A stretch of DNA of 64,000 bases from Chryseobacterium oryzae (GTDB lineage Bacteria > Bacteroidota > Bacteroidia > Flavobacteriales > Weeksellaceae), in NCBI RefSeq assembly GCF_022811665.1, contig NZ_CP094529.1, positions 1,302,001 to 1,366,000 of the forward strand, given 5' to 3'. The stretch's first letter is position 1. Every line of letters begins with the position of its first letter. A model generated the notes under the pieces. That model searched no databases, was not told where the DNA came from, and saw only the letters and a list, made by a program, of their open reading frames with translations. Position numbers and translations under genes: made by a program. Below are positions 50,984 to 59,893 of this stretch, one piece after another.

Positions 50984-51010
50984 AAAATTAAAAAATTAAA
51001 AAATTAAAAA
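50980..51010. repeat. 8-base tandem repeat (TTAAAAAA, nearly four units)
   Basis: Units at 50980-50987, 50988-50995, 50996-51003 and a shortened fourth to 51010. The first unit contains the stop codon of the AddB-like gene. Such low-complexity tracts can vary in copy number by slippage; effects would be limited to the 3' untranslated region. Confidence 0.8.
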
Positions 51011-51044
51011 TTCGATAATTTATTTACTGAATTTTTACAATAAA

Positions 51045-51077
51045 AAAGTCCGTTTCTTAATATTTGAAACGGACTTT
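51045..51077. terminator. Bidirectional terminator between AddB-like and acyl-CoA dehydrogenase genes
   Basis: Arms AAAGTCCGTTTC (51045-51056) and GAAACGGACTTT (51066-51077) form 12 perfect pairs with A/T runs on both sides. It separates convergent genes. Confidence 0.85.
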
Positions 51078-51085
51078 ATTTTTAT

Positions 51086-52264
51086 TTAGAAAGCATTAAA
51101 GCCTGTAATGTCAAGACCAGTAATCAGAAGGTGTACATCATGAGTTCCTTCGTAAGTGATTACAGATTCTAAATTGGCTGCATGACGCATCATTGGAAAT
51201 TCTCCCATAATACCCATTCCGCCCAAAATTTGTCGGGATTCTCTTGCAATATCGATTGCCATTCTCACATTATTCCTTTTTGCCATAGAAATCTGAGCAG
51301 GAGTAGCTTTATGATTGTTTTTTAACGTACCCAATTGTAAACAAAGTAATTGCGCTTTGGTAATTTCAGTTAAAAATTCGGCAAGTTTTTTCTGTTGTAG
51401 CTGAAAAGATCCGATGGGTTTTCCAAATTGCTTTCTTTCTTTAGAATATTGTACCGCAGTGCAATAACAGTCGATTGCAGCACCAATTACCCCCCAGGAA
51501 ATGCCATATCTAGCAGAATTTAAACACGATAAAGGACCTTTTAATCCCGTAACTCCCGGAAGAAGATTTTCTTTAGGAACTTTAACGTTATTAAATACCA
51601 ATTCACCGGTTTTAGAAGCTCTCAAACTCCATTTATTGTGCGTTTCGGGAGTCGTAAAACCCTCCATTCCTCTTTCCACGATGAGTCCCTGAACTTTTCC
51701 TTCTTCATTTTTAGCCCAAACTACAGCAATATTGCACAGCGGTGCATTGGTAATCCACATTTTAGCCCCATTCAGAAGATAATGGTCTCCCATATCTTTA
51801 AAATAAGTTTCCATAGATCCGGGATCTGATCCGTGATTAGGTTCTGTAAGACCAAAAGAACCAATCATTTCTCCCGATGCAAGTTGTGGAAGATATTTTC
51901 TTTTCTGTTCTTCAGAACCGAATTCATGAATAGGAAACATCACCAAAGAACTCTGTACAGAAGCAGCAGAACGTACGGCAGAATCTCCTCTTTCCAACTC
52001 CTGCATAATTAATCCGTAAGAAATTTGATCTAAACCTGCTCCTCCATATTCTTCCGGAATATAAGGGCCAAGAGCACCTATTTTCCCCAATTCTTTCATG
52101 AGATTTGGTAAATCTGTATGATTTTGAGCTGCTTCATCAATTTTTGGCATCACAAAACTTTCTACCCAATCTCTTACAGACTGGCGGATAAGCTTGTGTT
52201 CTTCGGTTAGTAAAGCATCAATTCCGAAATAATCCGGAATGCTTGTGAGCGGATAGTAAGACAT
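51086..52264 (-). CDS. Acyl-CoA dehydrogenase family protein, glutaryl-CoA dehydrogenase-like
   Basis: A 392-residue FAD flavoprotein. The catalytic base is E372 in ITYEGTHDVH, at the position of glutaryl-CoA dehydrogenase. FAD-contact motifs GSFGLTEPNHGSD and LLNGAKMWITNAP are typical. SARYGISWGVIGAA and GLDITG near the C-terminus also match the glutaryl-CoA group (which oxidises and decarboxylates to crotonyl-CoA). I cannot exclude another acyl-CoA substrate. With the lysine-degradation pair 30 kb away it could feed the same catabolic route, but the two loci are not linked. Preceded by a bidirectional hairpin. Confidence 0.85.
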   Translation of the reverse strand: MSYYPLTSIPDYFGIDALLTEEHKLIRQSVRDWVESFVMPKIDEAAQNHTDLPNLMKELGKIGALGPYIPEEYGGAGLDQISYGLIMQELERGDSAVRSAASVQSSLVMFPIHEFGSEEQKRKYLPQLASGEMIGSFGLTEPNHGSDPGSMETYFKDMGDHYLLNGAKMWITNAPLCNIAVVWAKNEEGKVQGLIVERGMEGFTTPETHNKWSLRASKTGELVFNNVKVPKENLLPGVTGLKGPLSCLNSARYGISWGVIGAAIDCYCTAVQYSKERKQFGKPIGSFQLQQKKLAEFLTEITKAQLLCLQLGTLKNNHKATPAQISMAKRNNVRMAIDIARESRQILGGMGIMGEFPMMRHAANLESVITYEGTHDVHLLITGLDITGFNAF

Positions 52265-52689
52265 GAAATTTAATTTTTCTAAAAATAAGATTTTTTCACA
52301 ATGCTGAAAAAAAAAGTTTACGAATCTCTCTTTTTTAGGAAAATATTTACTTCTTAAGGTTTTATATTTTAATGAAGTATTAAATTTAAGTATATTGAAA
52401 CTAATATTTAATGCAGGAAATGATTGAATTTATACTTTTTTCATCTAAAAAAATTATTTTTATATATTTTTATTAATTTTACATTAAAAAATAAGTATTT
52501 GAATATCAAATAAATAACATCCAATGTTAACCAAATGTTAACTGAATATAAATTTAATATGAATTATTTTATATATCTTTGATTCATGGTTTTGGAAAAT
52601 AGTGTTTTGACAGTTTTAATTAAAAACCTGTACATTATTAAAAACTATTACCTAAAAGTGATATATAATTAACAATAAACATAAGCTTT
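52265..52689. other. Empty 425-base AT-rich intergenic region with a candidate promoter
   Basis: No gene is seen. The region contains TATCTTTG at 52574-52581, a TAnnTTTG-type element for the plus-strand gene at 52690, implying a leader of about 100 bases. Two direct copies of AATGTTAAC start at 52523 and 52534, exactly 11 bases apart and about 40 bases upstream of that element, as for a protein bound on one face of the helix. Everything else is low-complexity A and T. Confidence 0.45.
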
Positions 52690-53094
52690 ATGAAAAATAA
52701 AATTCAAATCTTAGTATCATCTATCATTATTTGCGGATTTGCCGGAATAATGAATAACGTAAAAGCTCAATCTACCAACAATAACACCATTGAAGAGGTT
52801 TTAATCAATAAAAATGATCCTTTCGCAGAAATAAGAAATCTTCTCGTTCAGAATTTCGATTTTACCAATTCAGATTACAAAGAAGGAATTGTAAATAGCG
52901 AAGTAAAATTCGATATTGCCGAAAATGGAAAAATTGTAAATGTTAGATCTAAAGGAGAATGCAAAAATGTGAGTAAAGAAATCGAAAATGTATTGTCTCA
53001 CCTTCAATACAGAATAGATCCAGATAAACTCAGCCAGAACATGATTGCTTCTTCGTATGTAATGCCAGTGAAATTAGACATCAACAACAGATAG
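52690..53094 (+). CDS. Exported small protein with a TonB C-terminal-like fold
   Basis: A 134-residue protein with a signal peptide ending near VKAQS. The mature part has a strand-helix-strand pattern: VNSEVKFDIAENGKIVNVR, KEIENVLSHLQYRIDPD and SYVMPVKLDI. This resembles the TonB C-terminal domain used in flavobacterial energy-transducer-like proteins, with the short V-x-F-x-I...GKI-x-N strand. No N-terminal membrane anchor remains after cleavage, so it is not a normal TonB. The function is unknown. A terminator follows directly. Confidence 0.7.
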   Translation: MKNKIQILVSSIIICGFAGIMNNVKAQSTNNNTIEEVLINKNDPFAEIRNLLVQNFDFTNSDYKEGIVNSEVKFDIAENGKIVNVRSKGECKNVSKEIENVLSHLQYRIDPDKLSQNMIASSYVMPVKLDINNR

Positions 53095-53120
53095 TTTAAT
53101 TCCTTTTTTAAATATTTGCC

Positions 53121-53147
53121 AAACTGCTTGAAAAAGCAGTTTTTTTG
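53121..53147 (+). terminator. Terminator after the small exported protein gene
   Basis: Arms AAACTGCTT (53121-53129) and AAGCAGTTT (53134-53142), four-base loop, then a T run to 53146. It lies upstream of the promoter of the next gene. Confidence 0.85.
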
Positions 53148-53162
53148 TTGGTATATATTATT

Positions 53163-53170
53163 TACATTTG
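53163..53170 (+). promoter_or_regulatory. Probable -7 element (TACATTTG) for the DUF421 gene
   Basis: A match to TAnnTTTG, 17 bases before the TTG start at 53188 and after the terminator. Candidate TTG -33 boxes are closer than ideal, so only the -7 element is claimed. Confidence 0.5.
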
Positions 53171-53187
53171 AATTTAAAATAATTATA

Positions 53188-53700
53188 TTGGAGTCTATAC
53201 TAAATATTGTATTCCGTTCACTTTGCGTGTATCTTTTCATGATATTTGCGATACGTCTTTTTGGTAAAAACCAGCTTTCGCAGCTTAATGCGGGAGATGT
53301 GGTACTACTTCTTCTTATTTCTAATGCGGTACAAAATGCAATGGTGGGAGAAAATACTTCGCTAGAAGGTGGGATTGTAGCTGCTCTGGTCTTATTTATC
53401 GCCAATTTCATTCTTAAAAGATTAATGTTTTCTAACAGATCTGTTGCAAAATTTTTAGAAGAAGATCCTGTAATCCTTGTGAAAGATGGAGTTGCTGATG
53501 CTACTGCATTAAGAAAAGTAAAAATTACCATTGATGAGTTAAATGAATCCATTCGCGAACATGGTATAGAATCTCTAAAAAACGTTAAATTGGCAATTCT
53601 TGAAGTAGATGGAAATGTAAGTATTGTTTCTGAAGATGAACACGATAAACAAACTCATTATTCCAGAATTAAAAGAAAATACAAAAGAAAATATCAGTAA
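53188..53700 (+). CDS. DUF421 (YetF-like) membrane protein, TTG start
   Basis: A 170-residue protein with three N-terminal membrane segments (about 5-22, 32-50, 58-75) and a C-terminal cytoplasmic domain (about 80-170). The DUF421 hallmarks are IRLFGKNQLSQLNAGDVVLLLLISNAVQNAMVG. The reading frame continues upstream to another TTG at 53116, but that region holds the terminator of the previous gene and a promoter element. I therefore take the TTG at 53188, which gives the usual MESILNIVFRSL start. Function is unknown. The stop is followed after two bases by the acetyltransferase gene. Confidence 0.8.
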   Translation: MESILNIVFRSLCVYLFMIFAIRLFGKNQLSQLNAGDVVLLLLISNAVQNAMVGENTSLEGGIVAALVLFIANFILKRLMFSNRSVAKFLEEDPVILVKDGVADATALRKVKITIDELNESIREHGIESLKNVKLAILEVDGNVSIVSEDEHDKQTHYSRIKRKYKRKYQ

Positions 53701-53702
53701 AA

Positions 53703-54200
53703 ATGAATTACGAAATAAGAGAAATGTTGCCGGATGATGAAAAAAGAGTTTTAGAAATTTTTCAACAGGGAATAGATTCCGGTATCGCTACTTTCGATAC
53801 AGAATTACCAAGTTCCGAAGCATGGAACAGTAGTTTTTTTAATGAATGCAGATGGGTTTTGGAGAATGAAAACAATTTTGTAATTGGGTGGTGTGCTTTA
53901 AAACCCGTTAGCAAAAGAGCTTGTTTTCGTGGAGTAGCTGAAGTGAGTATTTATTTCGATCAAAACTATTTAGGTAAAGGTTTAGGAACAATCCTTCTTA
54001 AAAAACTCATTATTGACAGTGAAAATCATGGATTTTGGACCCTTCAGTCTAATATTTTCCCAGAAAATGAAGCTTCAATAAAATTTCATCAAAAAAATGG
54101 TTTCCGAACCTTAGGAACCAGAAAAAAAGTTGGAATTTTAAACAACGAGTGGAAAGATTTGGTAATGCTTGAAAAAAGAAGTGAAACAGTAGGCGTTTAG
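53703..54200 (+). CDS. GNAT-family acetyltransferase, phosphinothricin-acetyltransferase type
   Basis: A 165-residue enzyme. Motifs of the phosphinothricin/methionine sulfone acetyltransferase subgroup include GIDSGIATFDTELPSSEAW, VIGWCALKPVS, the acetyl-CoA loop DQNYLGKGLGTILL and EASIKFHQKNGFRTLGTR. Natural substrates of this subgroup are amino-acid analogues; a specific one cannot be read here. It begins two bases after the DUF421 stop and is probably cotranscribed. Confidence 0.88.
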   Translation: MNYEIREMLPDDEKRVLEIFQQGIDSGIATFDTELPSSEAWNSSFFNECRWVLENENNFVIGWCALKPVSKRACFRGVAEVSIYFDQNYLGKGLGTILLKKLIIDSENHGFWTLQSNIFPENEASIKFHQKNGFRTLGTRKKVGILNNEWKDLVMLEKRSETVGV

Positions 54201-54306
54201 ATAACAAACATTAAATTTTCTATTTTTTAAATTTGAATAACATTCATCTAAAGTTGATATTTTGGCATTTATATTGATTTATTGCTGGAAATCAAACAAA
54301 CAAAAT

Positions 54307-54501
54307 ATGAAAAATTCAATCAAATTTTTAGTTGTTTTCTGTATAACATTTGCATTAGCAGCTTGTCACCCACCACCAAGACCGCCAGAGCCTCCGAAAC
54401 CTCCTCATCCGAGACACGGAAGTTTAGAAAACAAAACCGAAAAAACACCTGATCTTTTGAACAAAAAAGTGATAATTAATTCCTCAAAAGATCAAGTTTA
54501 A
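54307..54501 (+). CDS. Small proline-rich lipoprotein
   Basis: A 64-residue protein from the ATG at 54307. An in-frame upstream start would add 15 residues without signal character. The signal peptide has lipobox LAAC (Cys19) followed at once by a proline/histidine-rich stretch (HPPPRPPEPPKPPHPRHG) and a charged tail. Proline-rich spacers keep lipid-anchored domains away from the membrane. No family is recognised. A strong terminator follows directly after the stop. Confidence 0.72.
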   Translation: MKNSIKFLVVFCITFALAACHPPPRPPEPPKPPHPRHGSLENKTEKTPDLLNKKVIINSSKDQV

Positions 54502-54507
54502 AAAAAG

Positions 54508-54535
54508 TGAAAGCCCTTTGTTGAAAGGGCTTTCA
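54508..54535. terminator. Terminator between the lipoprotein and DUF4286 genes
   Basis: Arms TGAAAGCCCTTT (54508-54519) and AAAGGGCTTTCA (54524-54535) form 12 pairs with a four-base loop. It ends three bases before the convergent gene. Confidence 0.85.
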
Positions 54536-54538
54536 TTG

Positions 54539-54853
54539 TTATATTCTTTTTGTAATAGGATTCAAAGAAGTATTGAATATCATAATTTGGTCTGCAAATT
54601 TATTTTCTATTATTTCTATAATATTTAATAACTCGCTTTTATTAAACTCTTCCCGCTTTTCGTCATCTGAAAAAAGCAGGAGAAGATTGTAGTTTTTCCC
54701 TTCATCAATATAATCGCTTTGTACTTCAGAAAGGATATACTGGTCTACATCCATGAGATTTTCGGTCATCAAAATCAAACTTTCATTTACAAATTCTTCC
54801 CATGCTGTAATATTGGTTTTTATACAATGAAAAGTTATACTCAGTACACTCAT
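54539..54853 (-). CDS. DUF4286 family protein
   Basis: A 104-residue soluble protein with ferredoxin-like pattern: a first strand with ITFHCIKTNITAWEEFVNESL, a Asp/Tyr-rich middle ([28 protein letters not shown]) and a C-terminal helix and strand (KFADQIMIFNTSLNPI). I assign it to DUF4286 from this overall look; its function is unknown. It is convergent with the proline-rich lipoprotein gene across a strong bidirectional terminator and divergent from gyrA. Confidence 0.75.
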   Translation of the reverse strand: MSVLSITFHCIKTNITAWEEFVNESLILMTENLMDVDQYILSEVQSDYIDEGKNYNLLLLFSDDEKREEFNKSELLNIIEIIENKFADQIMIFNTSLNPITKRI

Positions 54854-55001
54854 ATTTTAATATTTTTAAGATATTTTGACTAAAATTATCAGACAAAAAT
54901 CGTTAAAATTTTTGTAACTTAGCACGTTATTAAAATTTGAAAATTAATTGTTTTCAGACATTTTTTTAAAAGTCTGATTATCATTGTAATAAAACTTATA
55001 T

Positions 55002-57584
55002 ATGCAAAAAGAAGGAGAAAGATTAATTCCTATCAACATTGTTGATGAAATGAAATCATCTTACATCGATTATTCGATGTCGGTTATTGTTTCGAGAGCA
55101 TTACCAGATGTAAGAGACGGGTTGAAGCCTGTACACAGAAGAGTACTTTACGGTATGTATGGTTTGGGAGTTTTTTCAAACAGAAAATACTTAAAGTCTG
55201 CCAGAATTGTAGGAGATGTTTTGGGTAAATATCACCCTCATGGTGACTCTTCAGTTTATGATGCAATGGTGAGAATGGCTCAGCCGTGGAGTTTGCGTTA
55301 TCCTCAGGTTGATGGGCAGGGTAACTTCGGGTCTATGGATGGAGATCCACCTGCAGCAATGCGTTACACAGAAGCAAGACTTAAAAAAATCTCTGATGAA
55401 ATTTTATCAGATTTAGATAAAGAAACAGTTGATTTCCAGAACAACTTCGACGACAGTTTGCAGGAACCAACCGTAATGCCTACAAAAATTCCTAATTTAT
55501 TGGTAAATGGTACTTCGGGTATTGCAGTAGGTATGGCAACCAACATGGCTCCACACAATCTTTCTGAATCTATAAATGCTATCTGTGCATATATTGATAA
55601 TAGAGAAATTACTATTGATGAGTTGATGCAGCACATTATTGCTCCGGATTTTCCTACGGGAGGTATTATTTACGGTTACGATGGTGTAAGAGATGCATTC
55701 CATACAGGAAGAGGCAGAATTGTGCTTAGAGCAAAAGTAGGCTTTGAAGAAATAGGAAACAGAAATGCAATTATCGTATCAGAAGTTCCTTATCAGGTAA
55801 ACAAAGCTGAAATGATTGCAAGAACTGCAGAACTCGTTAAAGAAGAAAAAATCCCGGGTATTTTCGAAATTAGGGACGAATCTGACAGAAATGGTTTGCG
55901 TATCGTTTATGAACTGAAGAATGACGCTATTCCTAATGTTGTTTTAAATTTACTTTATAAATATACTTCTTTACAAACTTCTTTCAGTGTGAACAATATC
56001 GCTTTGGTACATGGCAGACCAGAGCAGCTTAATTTAAAAGATATTATTCATCATTTCGTAGAGCACAGACACGAAATTATTGTAAGAAGAACTGAATTTG
56101 AGCTTAGAAAAGCAAAAGAAAGAGCACATATTCTAGAAGGTTTCATGAAGGTAATCGGATCTCAGGATTCTTTAGACAAAGCGATTTCTATTATTCGTCA
56201 TTCTGCCAATCCTCAAGCTGCAAAAGAAGGTTTAATTGAAGCTTTCGATTTATCCGAAATTCAAGCTCAGGCAATTCTAGATTTACGTCTTGCCCGTCTT
56301 ACAGGAATGGAGCTTGATAAAATTCGAGATGAATATGAAGCAATTATGAAGGAGATTAAAGATTTAGAAGATATTTTGGCAAACGAACCAAGAAGATTCC
56401 AGATCATTAAAGATGAATTGTTAGAAATCAAGGAAAAATATGGTGACGAAAGAAGAACAGAAATAGATTATTCTGGTGGAGAAATGTCTATTGAAGATAT
56501 TATACCAAATGAAGCGGTTGTTCTTACCATTTCTCATGCAGGATATATTAAGCGAACATTGCTTTCAGAGTACAAAATTCAAAGTAGAGGAGGCGTTGGT
56601 AATAAAGCTGCTACTACAAGAGATTCCGACTTCCTAGAATATATAGTATCTGCAACCAATCATCAATACATGCTTTTCTTTACCGAAAAAGGAAAATGTT
56701 ATTGGTTGAGAGTTTTTGAAATTCCTGAAGGATCTAAAACAGCAAAAGGAAGAGCGGTTCAGAATTTAATTAATATTGAACCGGATGATAAAATTAAAGC
56801 GTACATCAGAACCAATGATCTGAAAGATTCAGAATACGTTAATCAGATGAGTGTGGTGATGATTACCAAAAACGGAACCATCAAAAAAACTTCATTAGAA
56901 GCTTATTCCAGACCGAGAGTAAATGGTATTAATGCCATTGAAATTAGAGAAAACGACCAATTGTTGAGTGCATATCTTACCAATGGAGAATCTCAGATTA
57001 TGATTGCAACCAAGAATGGTAAATGTATCAGATTCCCAGAAGAAAAGGTAAGAGAAGTAGGTAGAGGAAGTATCGGAGTTCGTGGGATTTCTATGGAGGA
57101 TGACGATGAAGTAATTGGAATGATTGTTGTAAATGATGTAGAGCACGAAACCGTTCTTGTGGTATCTGAAAAAGGTTACGGTAAGAGAACAGCAGTAGAA
57201 GATTATAGAATTACCAACAGAGGTGGAAAAGGAGTTATTACCCTTAATATTACCGAAAAAACAGGTAATCTAATTGCGATTCAAAATGTGACCGATGAAG
57301 ATGGATTGATGATTATCAACAAATCCGGAGTTGCCATCAGAATGGGAATGGATGAAATGCGTGTAATGGGTAGAAATACTCAGGGTGTTAGAATGATTAA
57401 TCTTAAAAAGAATGATGAAATCGCTGCTATCGCCAAAGTTGAAATGGATAAAGAAGTCGCAGAAGATGAAATAAATGAAGAGACAGCTTCAGAAGCTGAA
57501 TTATCCAATGAAAATATTTCAAATCAAGAAAATTTAGATCAAGAAGCTTCAGATAATGATGATCATTCAGGTTCTGAAGAATAA
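55002..57584 (+). CDS. gyrA: DNA gyrase subunit A
   Basis: An 860-residue type II topoisomerase subunit that cleaves and reseals DNA. The catalytic tyrosine is Y122 in [10 protein letters not shown]. The quinolone-resistance region reads [20 protein letters not shown], with S83 and D87 (E. coli numbers) both wild type. The winged-helix and tower domains are followed by the C-terminal beta-pinwheel with repeated blades such as [19 protein letters not shown] and [12 protein letters not shown], and an acidic tail (about 820-860). The GyrA-box-like sequence [11 protein letters not shown] is near the start of the pinwheel. The TPR gene follows after 23 bases. Confidence 0.97.
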   Translation: MQKEGERLIPINIVDEMKSSYIDYSMSVIVSRALPDVRDGLKPVHRRVLYGMYGLGVFSNRKYLKSARIVGDVLGKYHPHGDSSVYDAMVRMAQPWSLRYPQVDGQGNFGSMDGDPPAAMRYTEARLKKISDEILSDLDKETVDFQNNFDDSLQEPTVMPTKIPNLLVNGTSGIAVGMATNMAPHNLSESINAICAYIDNREITIDELMQHIIAPDFPTGGIIYGYDGVRDAFHTGRGRIVLRAKVGFEEIGNRNAIIVSEVPYQVNKAEMIARTAELVKEEKIPGIFEIRDESDRNGLRIVYELKNDAIPNVVLNLLYKYTSLQTSFSVNNIALVHGRPEQLNLKDIIHHFVEHRHEIIVRRTEFELRKAKERAHILEGFMKVIGSQDSLDKAISIIRHSANPQAAKEGLIEAFDLSEIQAQAILDLRLARLTGMELDKIRDEYEAIMKEIKDLEDILANEPRRFQIIKDELLEIKEKYGDERRTEIDYSGGEMSIEDIIPNEAVVLTISHAGYIKRTLLSEYKIQSRGGVGNKAATTRDSDFLEYIVSATNHQYMLFFTEKGKCYWLRVFEIPEGSKTAKGRAVQNLINIEPDDKIKAYIRTNDLKDSEYVNQMSVVMITKNGTIKKTSLEAYSRPRVNGINAIEIRENDQLLSAYLTNGESQIMIATKNGKCIRFPEEKVREVGRGSIGVRGISMEDDDEVIGMIVVNDVEHETVLVVSEKGYGKRTAVEDYRITNRGGKGVITLNITEKTGNLIAIQNVTDEDGLMIINKSGVAIRMGMDEMRVMGRNTQGVRMINLKKNDEIAAIAKVEMDKEVAEDEINEETASEAELSNENISNQENLDQEASDNDDHSGSEE

Positions 57585-57607
57585 TTAATACAATTAAAAA
57601 GTTACCT

Positions 57608-58648
57608 ATGAAAAAGTTAATTTTAAGTGTGGCAATTACGCTTTCGGCTCTTGCTTTCGCACAAAAACAAGATCCTAAAGAGCTTAACGCAAAAATAGAA
57701 CAGTCTAGCAAAATTGCTTATGATGCCTATAATGATAAAAATTATGCGGTTGCTGCACCCAAGTTTATTGAACTCTATAATCTTTTGAAAGCAAACGGCA
57801 ATGATGAAAAAATATATATGTACTATGCAGGTGCAAGTCATGCTATGGCTAACAACCTAAATGAAGCAATAAATATTTATAGTGATTTGTTAAATTCTGG
57901 ATTTACTGGTGTTCAGACACAGTATACAGCAAAAGAAGCTAAATCAGGACAGGTTGTCGCTTTAAATAAAGATATTTGGGAGGCTCTTAAAAAAATGGGT
58001 TCTAAAGATTATACAGAATATAAAGTTGAACAAACTAAAAGTGTAGAACCTGAAATTTATGAGACTTTATCTAATTTGTTACTGAATGTTAAGAAAAATG
58101 ATGAAGCTTTAGCCATAATTGAAAAGGGATTGTCTAAATATCCTAATAATACCAAATTAAAAGAATATCAGGGAACAGCATTGTATGCAACTGGGAAAAC
58201 AGATCAGTTTTTAACGAACTTAAAAGAACAGCTAGCAAAAAATCCTAATGATCCTACAAACTGGTATAACTTGGGAGTTTTACAATCTAAGAATGAGTCT
58301 ACACAAGCAGAAGCTATAGAATCTTTTTCGAAAGCTATAAAATTAAAACCAAATTTTTCTGCAGCACATCAAAATTTGGTTTATGCTATTATTGGTGACG
58401 ATTCTAAGGCTGTTGATGAAATTAACGCTTTAAGAAAAACCAATGCAGATAAAGCAACGCAGTTTATCGAAGCAAGAAAAGAAAGATTTGCAAAAGCACT
58501 TCCTTATGCAGAAAGCTGGTATCAGGTTGAACCTTCAAATATTGATGCTGTAACAGTGTTAAAGCAAATTTACATTATTACAAAAAACCCAACTAAAGTT
58601 GCGGAAATGAAAGCTAAAGAGGCTGCATTACAGTCATCTGCAAAGTAA
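57608..58648 (+). CDS. Exported tetratricopeptide-repeat protein
   Basis: A 346-residue protein with signal peptide MKKLILSVAITLSALAFAQ. It carries several TPR units: around residues 25-75 (AYDAYNDKNYAVAAPKFIEL), 150-185 (LSNLLLNVKKNDEALAIIEKGL), 195-265 (NPNDPTNWYNLGVLQS, IESFSKAIKLKPNFSAAHQN) and near the end. Such proteins are protein-protein scaffolds in the periplasm. The gene follows gyrA closely on the same strand and is probably at least partly cotranscribed. A good terminator follows. No enzymatic domain is seen. Confidence 0.88.
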   Translation: MKKLILSVAITLSALAFAQKQDPKELNAKIEQSSKIAYDAYNDKNYAVAAPKFIELYNLLKANGNDEKIYMYYAGASHAMANNLNEAINIYSDLLNSGFTGVQTQYTAKEAKSGQVVALNKDIWEALKKMGSKDYTEYKVEQTKSVEPEIYETLSNLLLNVKKNDEALAIIEKGLSKYPNNTKLKEYQGTALYATGKTDQFLTNLKEQLAKNPNDPTNWYNLGVLQSKNESTQAEAIESFSKAIKLKPNFSAAHQNLVYAIIGDDSKAVDEINALRKTNADKATQFIEARKERFAKALPYAESWYQVEPSNIDAVTVLKQIYIITKNPTKVAEMKAKEAALQSSAK

Positions 58649-58668
58649 TAAGTATTTATAAAACATTT

Positions 58669-58704
58669 AAATCCGTCTGCTAATCTAATTTTGCAGACGG
58701 ATTT
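58669..58704. terminator. Terminator after the TPR gene
   Basis: Arms AAATCCGTCTGC (58669-58680) and GCAGACGGATTT (58693-58704) form 12 perfect pairs, with T runs on the plus side. The next gene converges on it. Confidence 0.85.
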
Positions 58705-58738
58705 TGTTTTTATTGCCCTTTAAAGATTAAAATCAACC

Positions 58739-59392
58739 TTAAATACTTTTTTCTGCAAAACTAAAAATATTAGCAAGTTCAACAGTGGAATATCCATTGC
58801 TTTTAATTTTTGAAGCATTAATCATAGCTTTTGCAAGTACAGAAGTCGGTAATGGTTTTTGGCTTTCGAAAAGTCCGAGTTTATTGGCAAACTTTATTAT
58901 TCTGCTTCCTAAGACTTCTCCAGTTCTCTCCGAGTCTTTTCTCTCTAACATTCCCGGTTTGAAAATGGTAATCTTATCAAAATGAAGATTTTTAACCGCA
59001 ACTTCCAGTTCACCTTTCATTTTAGAATAAAATATTTTAGATTGAGTATTTGCACCATAAGCAGAAACTAAAACATAATCTGATACATTATTTTCTTTTG
59101 CTGCTTTCGCAAATTCAAGCTGATAATCATAATCTACTTTTCGCTGTGCTTCTTTGCTTCCCGCATCTTTTAATGTTGTACCCAAACATGAAAATGCTAC
59201 ATCGCCAACGACAAGATTTTTCCATTCTTCAGGATTTTGAAAATTTACCACATGAGTTGTTAGTTTATCATTATATATCGTGAGCGGTTTTCTTACAAAC
59301 ACTATTACTTCACTGAAATCCTGATCGAGCAATAACTGCTGAACCAGTTCTTTTCCTGTGGCGCCTGTAGCACCAATTACGAGAGCTTTCAT
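58739..59392 (-). CDS. NAD(P)-binding atypical short-chain dehydrogenase
   Basis: A 217-residue Rossmann-fold protein. The glycine motif GATGATGKELVQQLL is at the very N-terminus, followed by FVRKPL as the NADP-phosphate site. VLVSAYGANTQSKIFYSKMKGELEVAV places the YxxxK-like Tyr and Lys. It resembles the HTATIP2/YbjT group of atypical dehydrogenases or reductase-like proteins. The substrate is unknown. It is monocistronic and convergent with the TPR gene across a terminator. Confidence 0.85.
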   Translation of the reverse strand: MKALVIGATGATGKELVQQLLLDQDFSEVIVFVRKPLTIYNDKLTTHVVNFQNPEEWKNLVVGDVAFSCLGTTLKDAGSKEAQRKVDYDYQLEFAKAAKENNVSDYVLVSAYGANTQSKIFYSKMKGELEVAVKNLHFDKITIFKPGMLERKDSERTGEVLGSRIIKFANKLGLFESQKPLPTSVLAKAMINASKIKSNGYSTVELANIFSFAEKSI

Positions 59393-59513
59393 TGTCTATT
59401 ATAGTATAAAATGTGTATTCTTTTTCTAAATTTACTAATTTTGAAATAATTGTCAGTATAAATTTAATTTACATCATTATTCACACGCATATTTATATTA
59501 AAACTCATACTAA

Positions 59514-59867
59514 ATGGATGCCAACGAAATTTTAGAATACTGTCTTTCAAAAAAAGGAGTTACAGAAAGTTTTCCGTTTGATAATGAAACTTTGGTTTTG
59601 AAAGTTGGAACAAAAATGTTCCTATTAATGTCATTAGAGAGACAGCCTTTAAGCATTAATGTAAAAACAGATCCCGAATGGAGCCTAGAACTTCGTGAAC
59701 AACACCCGCAAATTACCGGAGCGTATCACATGAACAAAATACATTGGAATTCGGTTTCTGTAGATGGTTTAAAAAGAGATTTACTTTTGAAAATGATTGA
59801 TCAATCGTATGATTTGGTATTTAAATCTTTGACAAAGAAAATTAAAGAAGAAATTTTAAATTTATAA
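59514..59867 (+). CDS. MmcQ/YjbR-family DNA-binding-like protein
   Basis: A 117-residue protein. The pattern EYCLSKKGVTESFPFDNETLVLKVGTKMFLLM followed by a conserved acidic/aromatic segment, YHMNKIHWNSVSVDG, and a final helix is the CyaY-like fold of the MmcQ/YjbR family. The family is annotated DNA-binding, but the exact role is not settled. It precedes the GLPGLI array by 26 bases on the same strand and may share a transcript with its first member. Length is normal. Confidence 0.88.
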   Translation: MDANEILEYCLSKKGVTESFPFDNETLVLKVGTKMFLLMSLERQPLSINVKTDPEWSLELREQHPQITGAYHMNKIHWNSVSVDGLKRDLLLKMIDQSYDLVFKSLTKKIKEEILNL

Positions 59868-59893
59868 AATTATATAAAGCACAAATAACACAA

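Noticed and set aside
55002..57584. Quinolone-resistance changes in gyrA
   Set aside because: S83 and D87 equivalents are wild type and Y122 is in place, so no resistance change is visible.
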